Of a DNA stretch of 6,941 nucleotides, positions 1-5,527 are shown one piece after another. The notes beneath the pieces are model-generated. The model was given only the letters and a program-made list of their open reading frames with translations, did not search any database and was not told the origin of the DNA. Source of the DNA: Thermoplasmata archaeon (lineage in GTDB: Archaea; Thermoplasmatota; Thermoplasmata; Thermoplasmatales; Thermoplasmataceae). The stretch covers positions 1 through 6,941 of the forward strand of contig JAJYVJ010000087.1 of the NCBI GenBank assembly GCA_021792045.1, given 5' to 3'. Each line of letters starts with the position of its first letter. Within the stretch, counting starts at the first letter, position 1. The position numbers were made by a program, and so were the translations under genes.

Positions 1-2
1 CG

Positions 3-98
3 CAAAACATTACGATTTACTACGAAGTTGCCGCTGCGTTAGTTGCGATGGCAATTGCCGCCACAGCCATAACGCTATTCATAAGGAGGAAAAGATGA
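3..98 (+). CDS. C-terminal membrane anchor of a truncated (window-edge) protein
   Basis: The reading frame is open from the window edge to the TGA at 96-98 and gives about 31 residues. It contains a polar stretch (QNITIYYE), then a hydrophobic alanine-rich segment of about 18 residues (AAALVAMAIAATAITLFI), then RRKR and the stop. A single transmembrane helix followed at once by a basic cluster is the usual C-terminal anchor of archaeal exported or surface proteins such as substrate-binding proteins, S-layer-like proteins or peptidases. By the positive-inside rule the bulk of the protein would lie outside the cell. The catalytic or binding domain is outside the window, so the function cannot be named. 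Its last codons also encode a Shine-Dalgarno sequence for the next start, which suggests it was once the first gene of a coupled pair. Confidence 0.6.
   Translation, partial: QNITIYYEVAAALVAMAIAATAITLFIRRKR
83..89 (+). promoter_or_regulatory. Shine-Dalgarno site AAGGAGG inside the upstream gene
   Basis: AAGGAGG lies five bases before the ATG at 95-97, whose last two bases overlap the TGA (96-98) of the membrane-anchored protein. This is a textbook coupled-translation arrangement. It marks 95 as a former genuine start even though the reading frame behind it stops after eight codons. Confidence 0.5.
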
Positions 99-238
99 TA
101 AATGACGTATCTGCCGAATAACGCAATTTCATAAACGATTGAGGATGAATTCTATGAGCGCGCTTTGAAGCAATTGAAAAGATGGGAGATATGCTGTGTA
201 AAATCAAAGCCGACCCGTTAAATTTCACACGAATATAA
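95..238 (+). pseudogene. Decayed remnant of a second gene in the operon
   Basis: From the ATG at 95 the frame reads MINDVSAE and then stops (119-121). Further in-frame stops follow, but from 158 the same frame again reads like protein (ARFEAIEKMGDMLCKIKA and on to TRI) up to the TAA at 236-238. A neighbouring frame (135-170) reads TIEDEFYERALK. Protein-like stretches in alternating frames behind a good ribosome site suggest a small gene that has decayed by indels and substitutions. The fragments are too short to assign to a family, and chance open frames cannot be excluded. Nothing else is recognisable between 239 and 349. Confidence 0.3.
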
Positions 239-349
239 GGCATAGATTTGGATCAGGTTTAGCGGATGGAATGATTAATAAAATAGCAGTAGAGTCACAG
301 TATTTTGAGCCCGTCGGTTCGATGCCAAGATTTGTTCAAACATTGACGA

Positions 350-383
350 AAATTTCGTAGCTATTCTTTTCTGTACGAAGTTT
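350..383. repeat. 10-bp inverted repeat, possible terminator hairpin
   Basis: AAATTTCGTA (350-359) can pair with TACGAAGTTT (374-383), with one T-G wobble and a 14-base loop. A T-rich stretch is in the loop and a few more T residues follow. It lies between the decayed left operon and the promoter at 412, where a transcription terminator would be expected. No function can be shown from sequence alone. Confidence 0.3.
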
Positions 384-411
384 CTCTCGGTGCTTGCCTT
401 CAAAACTCAAG

Positions 412-419
412 TTTAAATA
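412..419 (+). promoter_or_regulatory. Archaeal TATA box (TTTAAATA) for the gene at 441
   Basis: TTTAAATA is centred about 25 bases upstream of the ATG at 441. Archaeal transcription starts about 25 bases after the TATA centre, so the start would fall on or next to the ATG, giving a leaderless mRNA. No Shine-Dalgarno sequence precedes the ATG, which agrees. This supports 441 as the real start. Confidence 0.6.
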
Positions 420-440
420 GCTATTCAACCATTAATTTCT

Positions 441-1258
441 ATGGTATCGAACTTTGAATCTTTTGCCCTGCTTTCTACATATATTTATGATGAAAATCTT
501 GCCTTCGGCAATGGTGCAAATTTGGACAGAATTACCTCATCAACCGTTTCGAGTGAACTTAAAAAGAAATACAGCATGATTCAAGGTCTTTCAGTTGTAG
601 ATTATGGTGATAATGTGATCGGCATGAAGTTAGATGATGGAGTGCAATTTGAACAGAATTATACAATACGGTACGAGAAATTCTGCCGTGAACTTTGCAA
701 TGTGAACCAGAAAAATTTCCGTGCTTCATTCAGCTCTAGGATGTTCCGAATTGTACCTCCATGTGGAAAGATATCCTTTGAGAAACTTGGAGATGGTTCA
801 ATTGAATATCTTGTCTTTCCTGTTTTTGAAATTATTCTTTCAGCTGATGGCCTTGCTTTTAAGAGAAACGTGACCTTCGAGTGCATGCTGCTTCCTTCTT
901 CTCTTACCGGAAATGCCGAACAGGATTTGAACCTACAGGAAGAGATTCTTACTCAACCATATTCAGCTAAATTATTCATTTTGGAAGATTCCCCCTGCTT
1001 AACTTCTTCAAAGTTCTTAGGTCAAGGGAAGGGTTTAATGCTGGTGAAAAGAGAGAAGGCATCAGCCTTGGGATGCTCCTAGATACTTCCAGAACCGTGG
1101 CAGAAGACCTTCTTCAGCCCTCCAAAAATATAGAGATGAAAGGTGAAATATTCAGGTTCGTCAAACTGAATACTTCATATGATGACGAGAAGTGGCTTGA
1201 CTTCAGGAGGGAATTTCTAAATTCGATCCCTTGGGGAAAAGGCTTGACGTATATATAG
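441..1258 (+). pseudogene. Unrecognised protein gene with a -1 frameshift at a C5 run
   Basis: The first frame (441-1082) has a leaderless start behind a TATA box and gives 213 codons. Its end loses protein character after about residue 183. The frame that takes over is open from 971 to 1258 and reads PLLNFFKVLRSREGFN, then a helix-like stretch (LLDTSRTVAEDLL) and WLDFRREFLNSIPWGKG. The two frames join cleanly at the five C residues at 991-995. One more C there would give ILEDSPLLNFFK and a continuous protein of about 272 residues. I do not recognise the family: there is no signal peptide or membrane segment, the protein is mixed alpha/beta and acidic, and it has three Cys around residues 83-108. 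The loss of a C could be a real mutation, a sequencing error or, less likely, programmed frameshifting. The 3' end meets the AbrB remnant directly, so the true C-terminus may be missing. Confidence 0.6.
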
Positions 1259-1259
1259 G

Positions 1260-1422
1260 AAGAACTTCTGAATTGCTTCCATGCTTCCTTAATGAGTTTT
1301 AGCGTTTTCATATCTGAGGAGGATATTTTAGAACCCACTTTTTTCAGAACGACCAAACCATCTTTTGTAGTGACTGCCAACAGACTCCCTTCGCCAATAT
1401 TGAGTTTCCTACGTATACTGGA
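1260..1422 (-). pseudogene. Truncated AbrB/MazE-type antitoxin remnant
   Basis: The minus strand from 1422 reads SSIRRKLNIGEGSLLAVTT, then GLVVLKKVGSKISSSDMKTL and LIKEAWKQF. This is the typical second half of an archaeal SpoVT/AbrB swapped-hairpin DNA-binding domain (IP..VRRKLNI..GS.L.V..) plus the short helical tail that holds the partner toxin. The start of the domain is gone. Just upstream an ACC ATT CCA (TIP) trace is in a different frame, as if about four bases were lost, and then the TnpB-linked repeat begins at 1425. The gene is therefore cut at its 5' end by mobile-element sequence and has no start codon. Beyond about 1260 the open frame runs on into the antisense of the + strand gene and is not meaningful. 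No partner toxin is visible. Proteins of this family normally repress their own promoter and neutralise a VapC/MazF-like toxin; this one cannot be functional as it stands. Confidence 0.6.
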
Positions 1423-1424
1423 AT

Positions 1425-1505
1425 GGTAGTTGACTCCGTAATGCTTGAACTGAAGGTTTCATAGAAACCTACATCCTCTCCACCCTAAGGTAGGAGGTTC
1501 CTGCT
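1425..1505 (-). repeat. 81-bp structured repeat, copy A (TnpB right end or guide-RNA scaffold)
   Basis: This copy matches 6610-6690 at 75 of 81 positions with no gaps. On the minus strand it contains a perfect hairpin, AGGTTTC-TAT-GAAACCT, and before it a second hairpin with arms around CCTCCTACC and GGTGGAGAG with one bulged base. In IS200/IS605 elements the right end carries subterminal hairpins, and the same DNA is transcribed as the 3' part of the TnpB guide RNA. The position directly after a TnpB tail fits that reading. Confidence 0.8.
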
Positions 1506-1607
1506 ACATAGAGTGCCAACTCGTAGGCTTCCTTTTGAGAGTTCCGCCGCCGTAGCACTTTCTCCAGGCGTTATTTTAGACATGCCCTGCCCTATTTTTA
1601 TCAATCT
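1425..1607 (-). mobile_element. tnpB: Decayed 3' end of a TnpB (IS200/IS605-type) element, copy A
   Basis: Reading down from 1607, the minus strand gives RLIKIGQGMSKITPGESAT, then AAELSKGSLR, and after a frame change ELALYVAGTSYLRVERM. The pattern of a G-x-G-x-(T/S) turn, TP.E, an acidic/polar spacer and an S/AGT..Y tail is the usual C-terminal end of TnpB, the RNA-guided nuclease of IS200/IS605 elements that lies just after its RuvC/zinc-finger core. None of the catalytic part is present, and in-frame stops occur (for example at 1608-1610). The last 81 bases are a structured repeat shared with 6610-6690. The fragment ends where the AbrB remnant begins, so this is probably the right end of the old insertion. 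The call rests on tail similarity and repeat structure, not on catalytic motifs. Confidence 0.6.
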
Positions 1608-1668
1608 CTATAGAGAACATTCCCAGCGAGAAAGTTTAGATATGATGCTATAAAATGTTTGGGGTAAT

Positions 1669-1695
1669 GTTCATCACCAAAAAAACATGATGAAC
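1669..1695 (-). terminator. 8-bp perfect hairpin with a T7 loop after the ribbon-helix-helix gene
   Basis: GTTCATCA (1669-1676) and TGATGAAC (1688-1695) are perfect inverted repeats around an 11-base loop. On the minus strand the loop carries seven consecutive T residues. It lies 17 bases beyond the stop codon of the gene at 1712-2008. Archaeal terminators depend mainly on T-runs, so this is a plausible end of that transcript. Confidence 0.4.
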
Positions 1696-1711
1696 CAACG
1701 ATAATTCTTGG

Positions 1712-2008
1712 CTATTGTTCAATCTCTTTTGCTTGGTCTGGACGATCTCTATCCTTGATTGACTGTTGCCTTTGTTTGGATTTAGCTGCATACAAGCCAT
1801 CTTTAATTCCCAGTTCTTCACTCCTTATAGATTTAATCACTGAATCTATGTATTTGTTTTCTCTAAGGATTGTTTCCACGGCTCTTGATTTGTTTGATCC
1901 AAATCTGATGCTCAACACGTTCAGGGCCTCATTTAACTCTTTGCTTATAGAGATAGTTATCTTTCGTGAAGCATAGGACTTAGTCGCCTCGTCATTTTTT
2001 GTTGTCAT
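1712..2008 (-). CDS. Ribbon-helix-helix (CopG/Arc-type) DNA-binding protein, probable antitoxin or repressor
   Basis: This 98-residue protein has a ribbon-helix-helix fold signature at about residues 14-50: a basic beta-strand (SRKITISIS), helix 1 (KELNEALNVLSIRFG), a turn with GSNKS and helix 2 (RAVETILREN). Such proteins dimerise through the strand, which reads the major groove of palindromic sites. The C-terminal half (about 51-98) is charged and helical, ending in a Lys/Arg/Gln/Glu-rich tail, as in antitoxins that use the tail to grip a toxin. The ATG at 2006-2008 sits directly after a perfect palindrome (2012-2035) that overlaps the likely TATA region, so negative autoregulation is likely. 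A GNAT-family gene, a common toxin partner (TacT type), lies directly upstream on the same strand but is damaged. The gene itself looks intact. Whether it is an orphan antitoxin or a plain repressor cannot be decided here. Confidence 0.75.
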   Translation of the reverse strand: MTTKNDEATKSYASRKITISISKELNEALNVLSIRFGSNKSRAVETILRENKYIDSVIKSIRSEELGIKDGLYAAKSKQRQQSIKDRDRPDQAKEIEQ

Positions 2009-2011
2009 GCA

Positions 2012-2035
2012 TAAGTATGACTATGGTCATACTTA
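2012..2035 (-). promoter_or_regulatory. Perfect 10-bp inverted repeat: probable autoregulatory operator over the promoter
   Basis: TAAGTATGAC (2012-2021) and GTCATACTTA (2026-2035) are exact reverse complements separated by TATG. The element ends four bases before the ATG of the ribbon-helix-helix gene. Its distal arm overlaps the best TATA-like sequence on the minus strand (CTTAAGTA, about 2031-2038), which lies about 26 bases upstream of the ATG as expected for a leaderless transcript. A dimeric ribbon-helix-helix protein bound here would block TBP. Confidence 0.65.
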
Positions 2036-2045
2036 AGAGTAACTA

Positions 2046-2097
2046 TGTTACGTGTGTCAATAACTGTTTATATTACAAGAAACATACACACATAACA
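2046..2097 (-). repeat. Long imperfect hairpin between the GNAT and ribbon-helix-helix genes
   Basis: TGTTACGTGTGT (2046-2057) pairs with ACACACATAACA (2086-2097) at 11 of 12 positions. In minus-strand RNA the odd pair is a G-U wobble, so all 12 can pair. Inside the loop TGTTT (2065-2069) and AAACA (2080-2084) can pair as well. It lies 8 bases after the stop of the GNAT gene and directly upstream of the next promoter, so it could terminate the upstream transcript or serve as a second regulatory site. Confidence 0.5.
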
Positions 2098-2104
2098 GCC
2101 AAAA

Positions 2105-2434
2105 TCAATATTTAGACTTTGGTAAACGAATCACAGAGATGCTTTTTTCCATAGGAATAAGATCGCCCCATTCAGGATCGCGAAAAGGCTTTCCGGATCC
2201 TTCGTATCCATTATTCTTGTAGAATCCTTCTCTCTCAGCTACTGCTTCTAGCACTATCTTGTTAGCGTCATACCCTTCAGCTAAAGCATCCACTATCTGC
2301 AGAAGATTTACCCCTATGTGCCTGTGTTGAACACTTAAATCTACAGCAAGATACTCAATTGAAACGATACATTCAGAAAAATCGACATTTTCGGGAATGC
2401 CATCTACCTTCTTGCTTTTGAATACCAATTGCAT
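2105..2434 (-). pseudogene. N-terminally truncated GNAT acetyltransferase, possible TacT-like toxin remnant
   Basis: The 109-residue frame covers the C-terminal two thirds of a GNAT fold. Strand beta-4 (MQLVFKSKK) is followed by IEYLAVDLSVQHRHIGVNLL (residues 27 to about 45), the acetyl-CoA-binding motif A, and by EREGFYKNNGYE (about 67-78), the motif B region with the usual Tyr. Full proteins of this type have about 150-190 residues. The motif A loop is R38-x-x-G41-x-N43, whereas (Q/R)-x-x-G-x-(G/A) is usual, so acetyl-CoA binding may be weakened. Upstream the frame stays open for only about 16 codons before a TAG, with no start codon. A neighbouring frame (SSMDARQMREFYADSKVRG) may hold displaced N-terminal sequence. 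No TATA box is placed to drive the ATG at 2434. Together with the downstream ribbon-helix-helix gene this resembles a decayed TacA/TacT pair, though there the antitoxin gene usually comes first. Confidence 0.6.
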
Positions 2435-2703
2435 TACTGCTATAGGGACACCTTGATTCTGTGGACTATCACCGAGGTTCCCCTAACTTTTGAATCAGCA
2501 TAAAACTCACGCATTTGACGAGCATCCATACTTGAGGTCACGGTGTCTCATGATGCCATAGCCCCTAGGGAATTTGTAATCGCGACCAATCATGAACACA
2601 ACGATGATGTGAGTTGTACATAAATTGTTTTCCGTTTATCGTAGTGCGTTACATAATTCCCCCGTATTTCATTATACACGGAAATATGCAACGTGTTATT
2701 GCT
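2435..2703 (-). other. Gene-free stretch with decayed GNAT 5' sequence
   Basis: No intact gene is visible. On the minus strand two short frames near the GNAT gene look coding: SPQNQGVPIAV, in frame with the GNAT ORF, and MREFYADSKVRG in another frame. This suggests indel damage at the gene's 5' end. Between about 2600 and 2700, directly after the AbiEi stop, an imperfect hairpin (CCGTAT / ATACACGG around 2662-2682) could end the AbiE transcript. Nothing else is recognisable. Confidence 0.35.
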
Positions 2704-3294
2704 TCACCACTTCTTTTTATGAACAATAATTCTCATCCGGTTTGAGAGATATTGCGGTAATTCCGTCAGGTAGCTATTGAAAGTTTCCCGATTCAGTTTC
2801 CCGATCATGGTGGAAATAACTTCATCTGGTACTCTTATGTCGAAATATACCAGATCTATCAAAGTTTTTTCTATGTCAGATACCGGGATGTAAAATTGTT
2901 CATATTGCAATAGCGTGTAGCCGAAGAACATCTTCCTCTTTATTCGCCTCACGAGATAGTTGCGGGAGTCGAATTGTCTGATCCCACTCCTCACTTTTCT
3001 TGGCGTTATAATAACAGGGTTGGTTTCCTGTTCCCATAGTCCCCGTAATGAAAGGGCATCCTCAAGGCCATAGTAGAACGGTGGAAAAGCAAATCCGGCA
3101 TATTGTACTTCATTATAGAACGTGTAGGCCCCCCTGGTTATTTTGTAAATTCGACCTGATTTGAGCATGTTCTGAATCAGAAGTTTATGGTATCCTTCAG
3201 ATGCATTTCTTCTCCTAATGAAAGTTTTAACTTCATCAATTCCAAAGGCTGGCTTTTTGCTGAACTCCTCTGTAAACTGCTTCATGAACTTCAT
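2704..3294 (-). CDS. abiEi: AbiEi-family antitoxin (type IV toxin-antitoxin), system 1
   Basis: This 196-residue protein has the AbiEi layout. An N-terminal winged helix (about 1-58) includes FGIDEVKTFIRRR, a second helix (GYHKLLIQNMLKSGRI) and the wing with the family signature of a short basic beta-hairpin, RIYKITRGAYTFYN. A C-terminal domain (about 65-196) holds YYGLEDALSLRGLWEQ, RRIKRKMFFGY, and the core VSDIEKTLIDLVYF, which matches the conserved D-x-E-K-T/A-L-(I/M)-D motif of the family. AbiEi proteins neutralise the AbiEii nucleotidyltransferase toxin and repress their own operon. The ATG overlaps the toxin stop by four bases (ATGA, 3291-3294), with a GGGAGA purine run 11 bases upstream, so translation is coupled. 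Here the antitoxin is the second gene, the reverse of the classical abiEi-abiEii order. The gene is full length with no damage visible. Confidence 0.8.
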   Translation of the reverse strand: MKFMKQFTEEFSKKPAFGIDEVKTFIRRRNASEGYHKLLIQNMLKSGRIYKITRGAYTFYNEVQYAGFAFPPFYYGLEDALSLRGLWEQETNPVIITPRKVRSGIRQFDSRNYLVRRIKRKMFFGYTLLQYEQFYIPVSDIEKTLIDLVYFDIRVPDEVISTMIGKLNRETFNSYLTELPQYLSNRMRIIVHKKKW

Positions 3295-3935
3295 GCAATG
3301 TTTCTCCCTATCTCGTTAATCATGCGATCAAAGGTTGGCGCCAGTCCCATGTAAACGATTGACTTGAGAATGGGTTCATCCAGGGGGTACTGAATATTCT
3401 GCAAAAATTGCCTGAGTGTTGTTCGGGTAGATTCCATTATACGACATGATTTAACCAGATGGTAAATGTCGTACAGGTCTCTAATGTAACGTCTGTCACT
3501 GTATGCATCAATTTTCTCTTCGATAAACTGATCAGGCGTGAGACTCAATATTTCTATTTCTGTACCGTCTGCGAGTTCGTACGTGGAGATTGTTCCATCT
3601 ACCTTCCTGGCGTGATTTACCTCAAGTTTCACGCTTGTTTTGCCATTTGAAACCGTGGAAAATATAATGTTGCCAGTATCCTTCATTTTTGTTATTTTGA
3701 GCCCTTGAGATAACGCCCTTTTTTCAAACTGTTTAGTGAGACTTGGGAATGATAATGAGTAAAAGTCAAGATCCTCCGAAAACCTCTTGCCAGAATAACA
3801 TCTCCATATGGCCGTCCCGCCATGCAAAATCATATCTTCAGTGGTTAAATATATGATTCGTATGATTTCATCCTGAAGAAACGCGGTTTCAACCTGCTGC
3901 CTTTTCTTCAGTTGATTTGCCAATGGAATTTTCAT
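3291..3935 (-). CDS. abiEii: AbiEii-family nucleotidyltransferase toxin, system 1
   Basis: The protein has 214 residues from the ATG at 3935. The nucleotidyltransferase core is clear. LHGGTAIWR (H38-G39-G40-T41) is motif I. RFSEDLDFY (R51 to Y59, with D55 and D57) supplies the metal-binding acidic pair. VKLEV (E105) gives the third acidic strand. EEKIDAYSDRRYIRDLYDIY (K141, R152, D153, D156) is the C-terminal motif typical of AbiEii/AbiGii toxins. Toxins of this family transfer nucleotides, in characterised members to tRNA 3' ends, and stop growth. A TTG at 3944 is also in frame, but a TATA box at 3956-3964 lies about 25 bases before the ATG at 3935, which favours a leaderless start there. 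The gene is first in its operon, with the antitoxin overlapping by four bases. All core motifs are intact, so the toxin is likely active. Confidence 0.85.
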   Translation of the reverse strand: MKIPLANQLKKRQQVETAFLQDEIIRIIYLTTEDMILHGGTAIWRCYSGKRFSEDLDFYSLSFPSLTKQFEKRALSQGLKITKMKDTGNIIFSTVSNGKTSVKLEVNHARKVDGTISTYELADGTEIEILSLTPDQFIEEKIDAYSDRRYIRDLYDIYHLVKSCRIMESTRTTLRQFLQNIQYPLDEPILKSIVYMGLAPTFDRMINEIGRNIA

Positions 3936-3955
3936 TATAGTCAATCAACCATAGC

Positions 3956-3964
3956 TATATTAAA
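3956..3964 (-). promoter_or_regulatory. TATA box (TTTAATATA) of AbiE system 1
   Basis: On the minus strand TTTAATATA is centred 25 bases upstream of the ATG at 3935, which would place transcription start at the ATG. The palindrome ATAGCTAT (3951-3958) overlaps its downstream edge and could serve as an operator half, but it is too short to claim. No other promoter candidate precedes the operon within 100 bases. Confidence 0.6.
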
Positions 3965-4079
3965 GTATATCTCCGGTTAATCTATCATACCTCTTCCAGG
4001 TCAGCAGGTTAAGAATAAGTTTCATGAATCGGAAGTTCCCGTACAAGAAACGGGTATTACCCCAACATAGAAGTCCACA

Positions 4080-4328
4080 TCACAGATATGGAAGGAATGA
4101 AAAAAACGAGGGATATCTCCCTACCAGCCACTGAGTTATGATGGCTCCAGGCTTGTCGAGAAGATACACGGAAGTGCGTTCAGCACAGGTAATGAAAACA
4201 CTGGAATTTTTTTGAGAATGGTTTTTGTCGATGCCAATTAAAGAACCCTGAATATTGCTACTGTCGACTAACTCCAAGAATGCCCATTCTGATGCACTAC
4301 CTTTAATTTTATTCACGCTGACAGACAT
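4080..4328 (-). CDS. Small hypothetical ORF of uncertain reality
   Basis: An 82-codon frame starts at an ATG (4326-4328). The product is not recognised. It begins with a polar part (MSVSVNKIKGSASEWAFLEL) and ends with a hydrophobic aromatic stretch (GRYPSFFSFLPYL). There is no Shine-Dalgarno sequence and no convincing TATA box about 25 bases upstream, and no family motif is visible. It lies between AbiE system 1 and the oxidoreductase fragment, in a part of the window that appears to be a patchwork of remnants, so it may be the end of another lost gene or a chance frame. The opposite strand offers nothing better. The stretch 3965-4079 contains only a weak 5-bp hairpin (CCCGT / ACGGG near 4035-4053). 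Confidence 0.3.
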   Translation of the reverse strand: MSVSVNKIKGSASEWAFLELVDSSNIQGSLIGIDKNHSQKNSSVFITCAERTSVYLLDKPGAIITQWLVGRYPSFFSFLPYL

Positions 4329-4361
4329 GGCGAACAGATCAACTATTGATTCCCATTTGAA

Positions 4362-4760
4362 TTGACTCTTCTGATCCTACAGATATATCCTGTAACAAGT
4401 TCTCATTGTATCTATGGCCTCTGGTCCCCTGACATGGCCGGATTGGTTAAACTCGGCCCGAATGCCTACTATTCAGACCATTTTGACTATAGGGTGGAAT
4501 CGGACCCTCTAACATTCAATGACAATGTAAGGAAGTTCCTCCCCCTGATCTCTGACCGAGAGCTATTAGTCGATTCATCCGGGATCCGGCCAAAACTTGA
4601 TGTGCCGGGAGAGAAATTCCGGGATTTTATCATAAGGCATGAAGAGGATTTGGGGTTACCGGGTTTTATTGATCTTATCGGAATTGAGTCCCCCGGCCTT
4701 ACCGCTTCTCCGGAAATCGGGGAGTATGTATCTGAATTGTATGAGAACGAAATAAATTAA
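4362..4760 (+). pseudogene. C-terminal fragment of an LhgO-like FAD-dependent oxidoreductase
   Basis: The 132-codon frame matches the last third of the D-amino-acid-oxidase superfamily members related to L-2-hydroxyglutarate oxidase. It contains IYPV near the start, then GLVKLGPNAYY (residues 27-37), the GIRPKL block (74-79), FRDFIIRHE (about 86-94) and the C-terminal signature IDLIGIESPGLTASPEIGEYV (from about 103), which contacts the flavin. Full-length relatives have about 370-420 residues with a GxGxxG FAD-binding start; that half is absent. The only start is a TTG at 4362 with no ribosome site or promoter. Residues 17-24 (IYGLWSPD) appear to lack two or three residues of the usual GLG(I/V)H motif, so a small deletion is likely. 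It ends eight bases from the convergent AbiEii-2 gene. It is a dead gene fragment and was probably host metabolism cut by insertion of the AbiE modules. Confidence 0.7.
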
Positions 4761-4768
4761 CCCTGCGT

Positions 4769-5527
4769 CTACTTTCCAGTTTCATGGACCCATTTCCTCA
4801 GCGTCTCAACCACTTGGAAATATTCCGGTAACTCTCCAAATACTATTCCCACAAGTTCCTTTTTGAACTTTTTCTCTCTTGATTCAAGCTGATCAACAAA
4901 CTCTTGAGCCGTAAAAGTCCTTTGATAAAACCTCAACTTCTCATCTATCAACTGCTGATCGAATCCAATTCCCTTCCTTGTAACGAGATAATATAGATCG
5001 TAAATGTCCCTTGCCTTCTTTCGTGTCAATATGACCCTGACCTTTTCGGAACCCACCTCCTGCAGTGCCATTCCGGGAATTCTGTGAACCTGCAATTGAT
5101 ACTCAGGAAAGTCAAGCTTCAGCGAGACCTGCTTAAGAATTACGGGTTCTCTCCTGCTGACTTCCACGTACACAAAGCATCGATCCCTATCACCAGTATG
5201 CAGAGGGCCCGAAGCAGCTATCCTGAATGAAAGCTCGTTATCATCGTCCTTCAAGATTTTCATCTCATTCTCGATGCCGTACAGTTCAAGGTCTCTTGAT
5301 ACTATTCCTGGAATCTTAAGTGCTGTCTTTCCATTCTGCGTGAAATCAAGATCGTCGGAGAACCTGTCCAGTCCTCCGAAAAACCATAGATATGTCCCTC
5401 CCTTGAATACTATCGGAAAGTTCGAAAGAATGGTCAGCATGATAGCCTGTATGTAGTGCTTTTCCTGCTGCCAGGGCCTGAGCCTCTTGAGATTTGATAT
5501 CTCAATCAGCTGCTTGCGGTCAATAAT
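4769..5527 (-). CDS. abiEii: AbiEii-family nucleotidyltransferase toxin, system 2, probable ATT start
   Basis: The frame from 5527 gives 252 residues. The core motifs are VFKGGTYLW (K42-G43-G44-T45), RFSDDLDF (R55, D59, D61), VYVEV (E122), and SEKVRVILTRKKARDIYDLY (K162, R173, D174, D177), all typical of AbiEii toxins. The first ATG in frame (5440) lies inside a helix just before the GGT motif. It would remove a conserved N-terminal helix, IDRKQLIEISNLKRL then PWQQEKHY, that relatives have right at their start. Upstream of that helix the frame contains no ATG, GTG or TTG before a TAG, but two ATT codons (5527 and 5524) follow AGGAGG (5535-5540) at 7 and 10 bases. I chose 5527 because it gives M-I-D-R-K, a usual beginning in this family. 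The gene overlaps the antitoxin by 22 bases, so translation is probably coupled. The C-terminal part (about 190-252) is charged and helical. Confidence 0.8.
   Translation of the reverse strand: MIDRKQLIEISNLKRLRPWQQEKHYIQAIMLTILSNFPIVFKGGTYLWFFGGLDRFSDDLDFTQNGKTALKIPGIVSRDLELYGIENEMKILKDDDNELSFRIAASGPLHTGDRDRCFVYVEVSRREPVILKQVSLKLDFPEYQLQVHRIPGMALQEVGSEKVRVILTRKKARDIYDLYYLVTRKGIGFDQQLIDEKLRFYQRTFTAQEFVDQLESREKKFKKELVGIVFGELPEYFQVVETLRKWVHETGK

Noticed and set aside
310..335. A GGTTCGATGCC string that recalls a tRNA T-loop
   Set aside because: No acceptor stem, D-arm or anticodon arm could be matched at the right distances on either strand.
358..426. Direct repeat TAGCTATTC at 358-366 and 418-426
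   Set aside because: Nine bases in an A/T-rich intergenic region is within chance, and no gene or element lies between the copies as a target-site duplication would require.
1755..1976. A 73-codon + strand ORF
   Set aside because: It lies wholly antisense to the ribbon-helix-helix gene, whose motifs are clear. A TATAAAA-like sequence at about 1650-1656 exists but is too far from this start to serve it as a leaderless promoter.
3459..3650. A 63-codon + strand ORF
   Set aside because: It is antisense to the catalytic region of AbiEii-1, has no promoter or ribosome site and no recognisable features.
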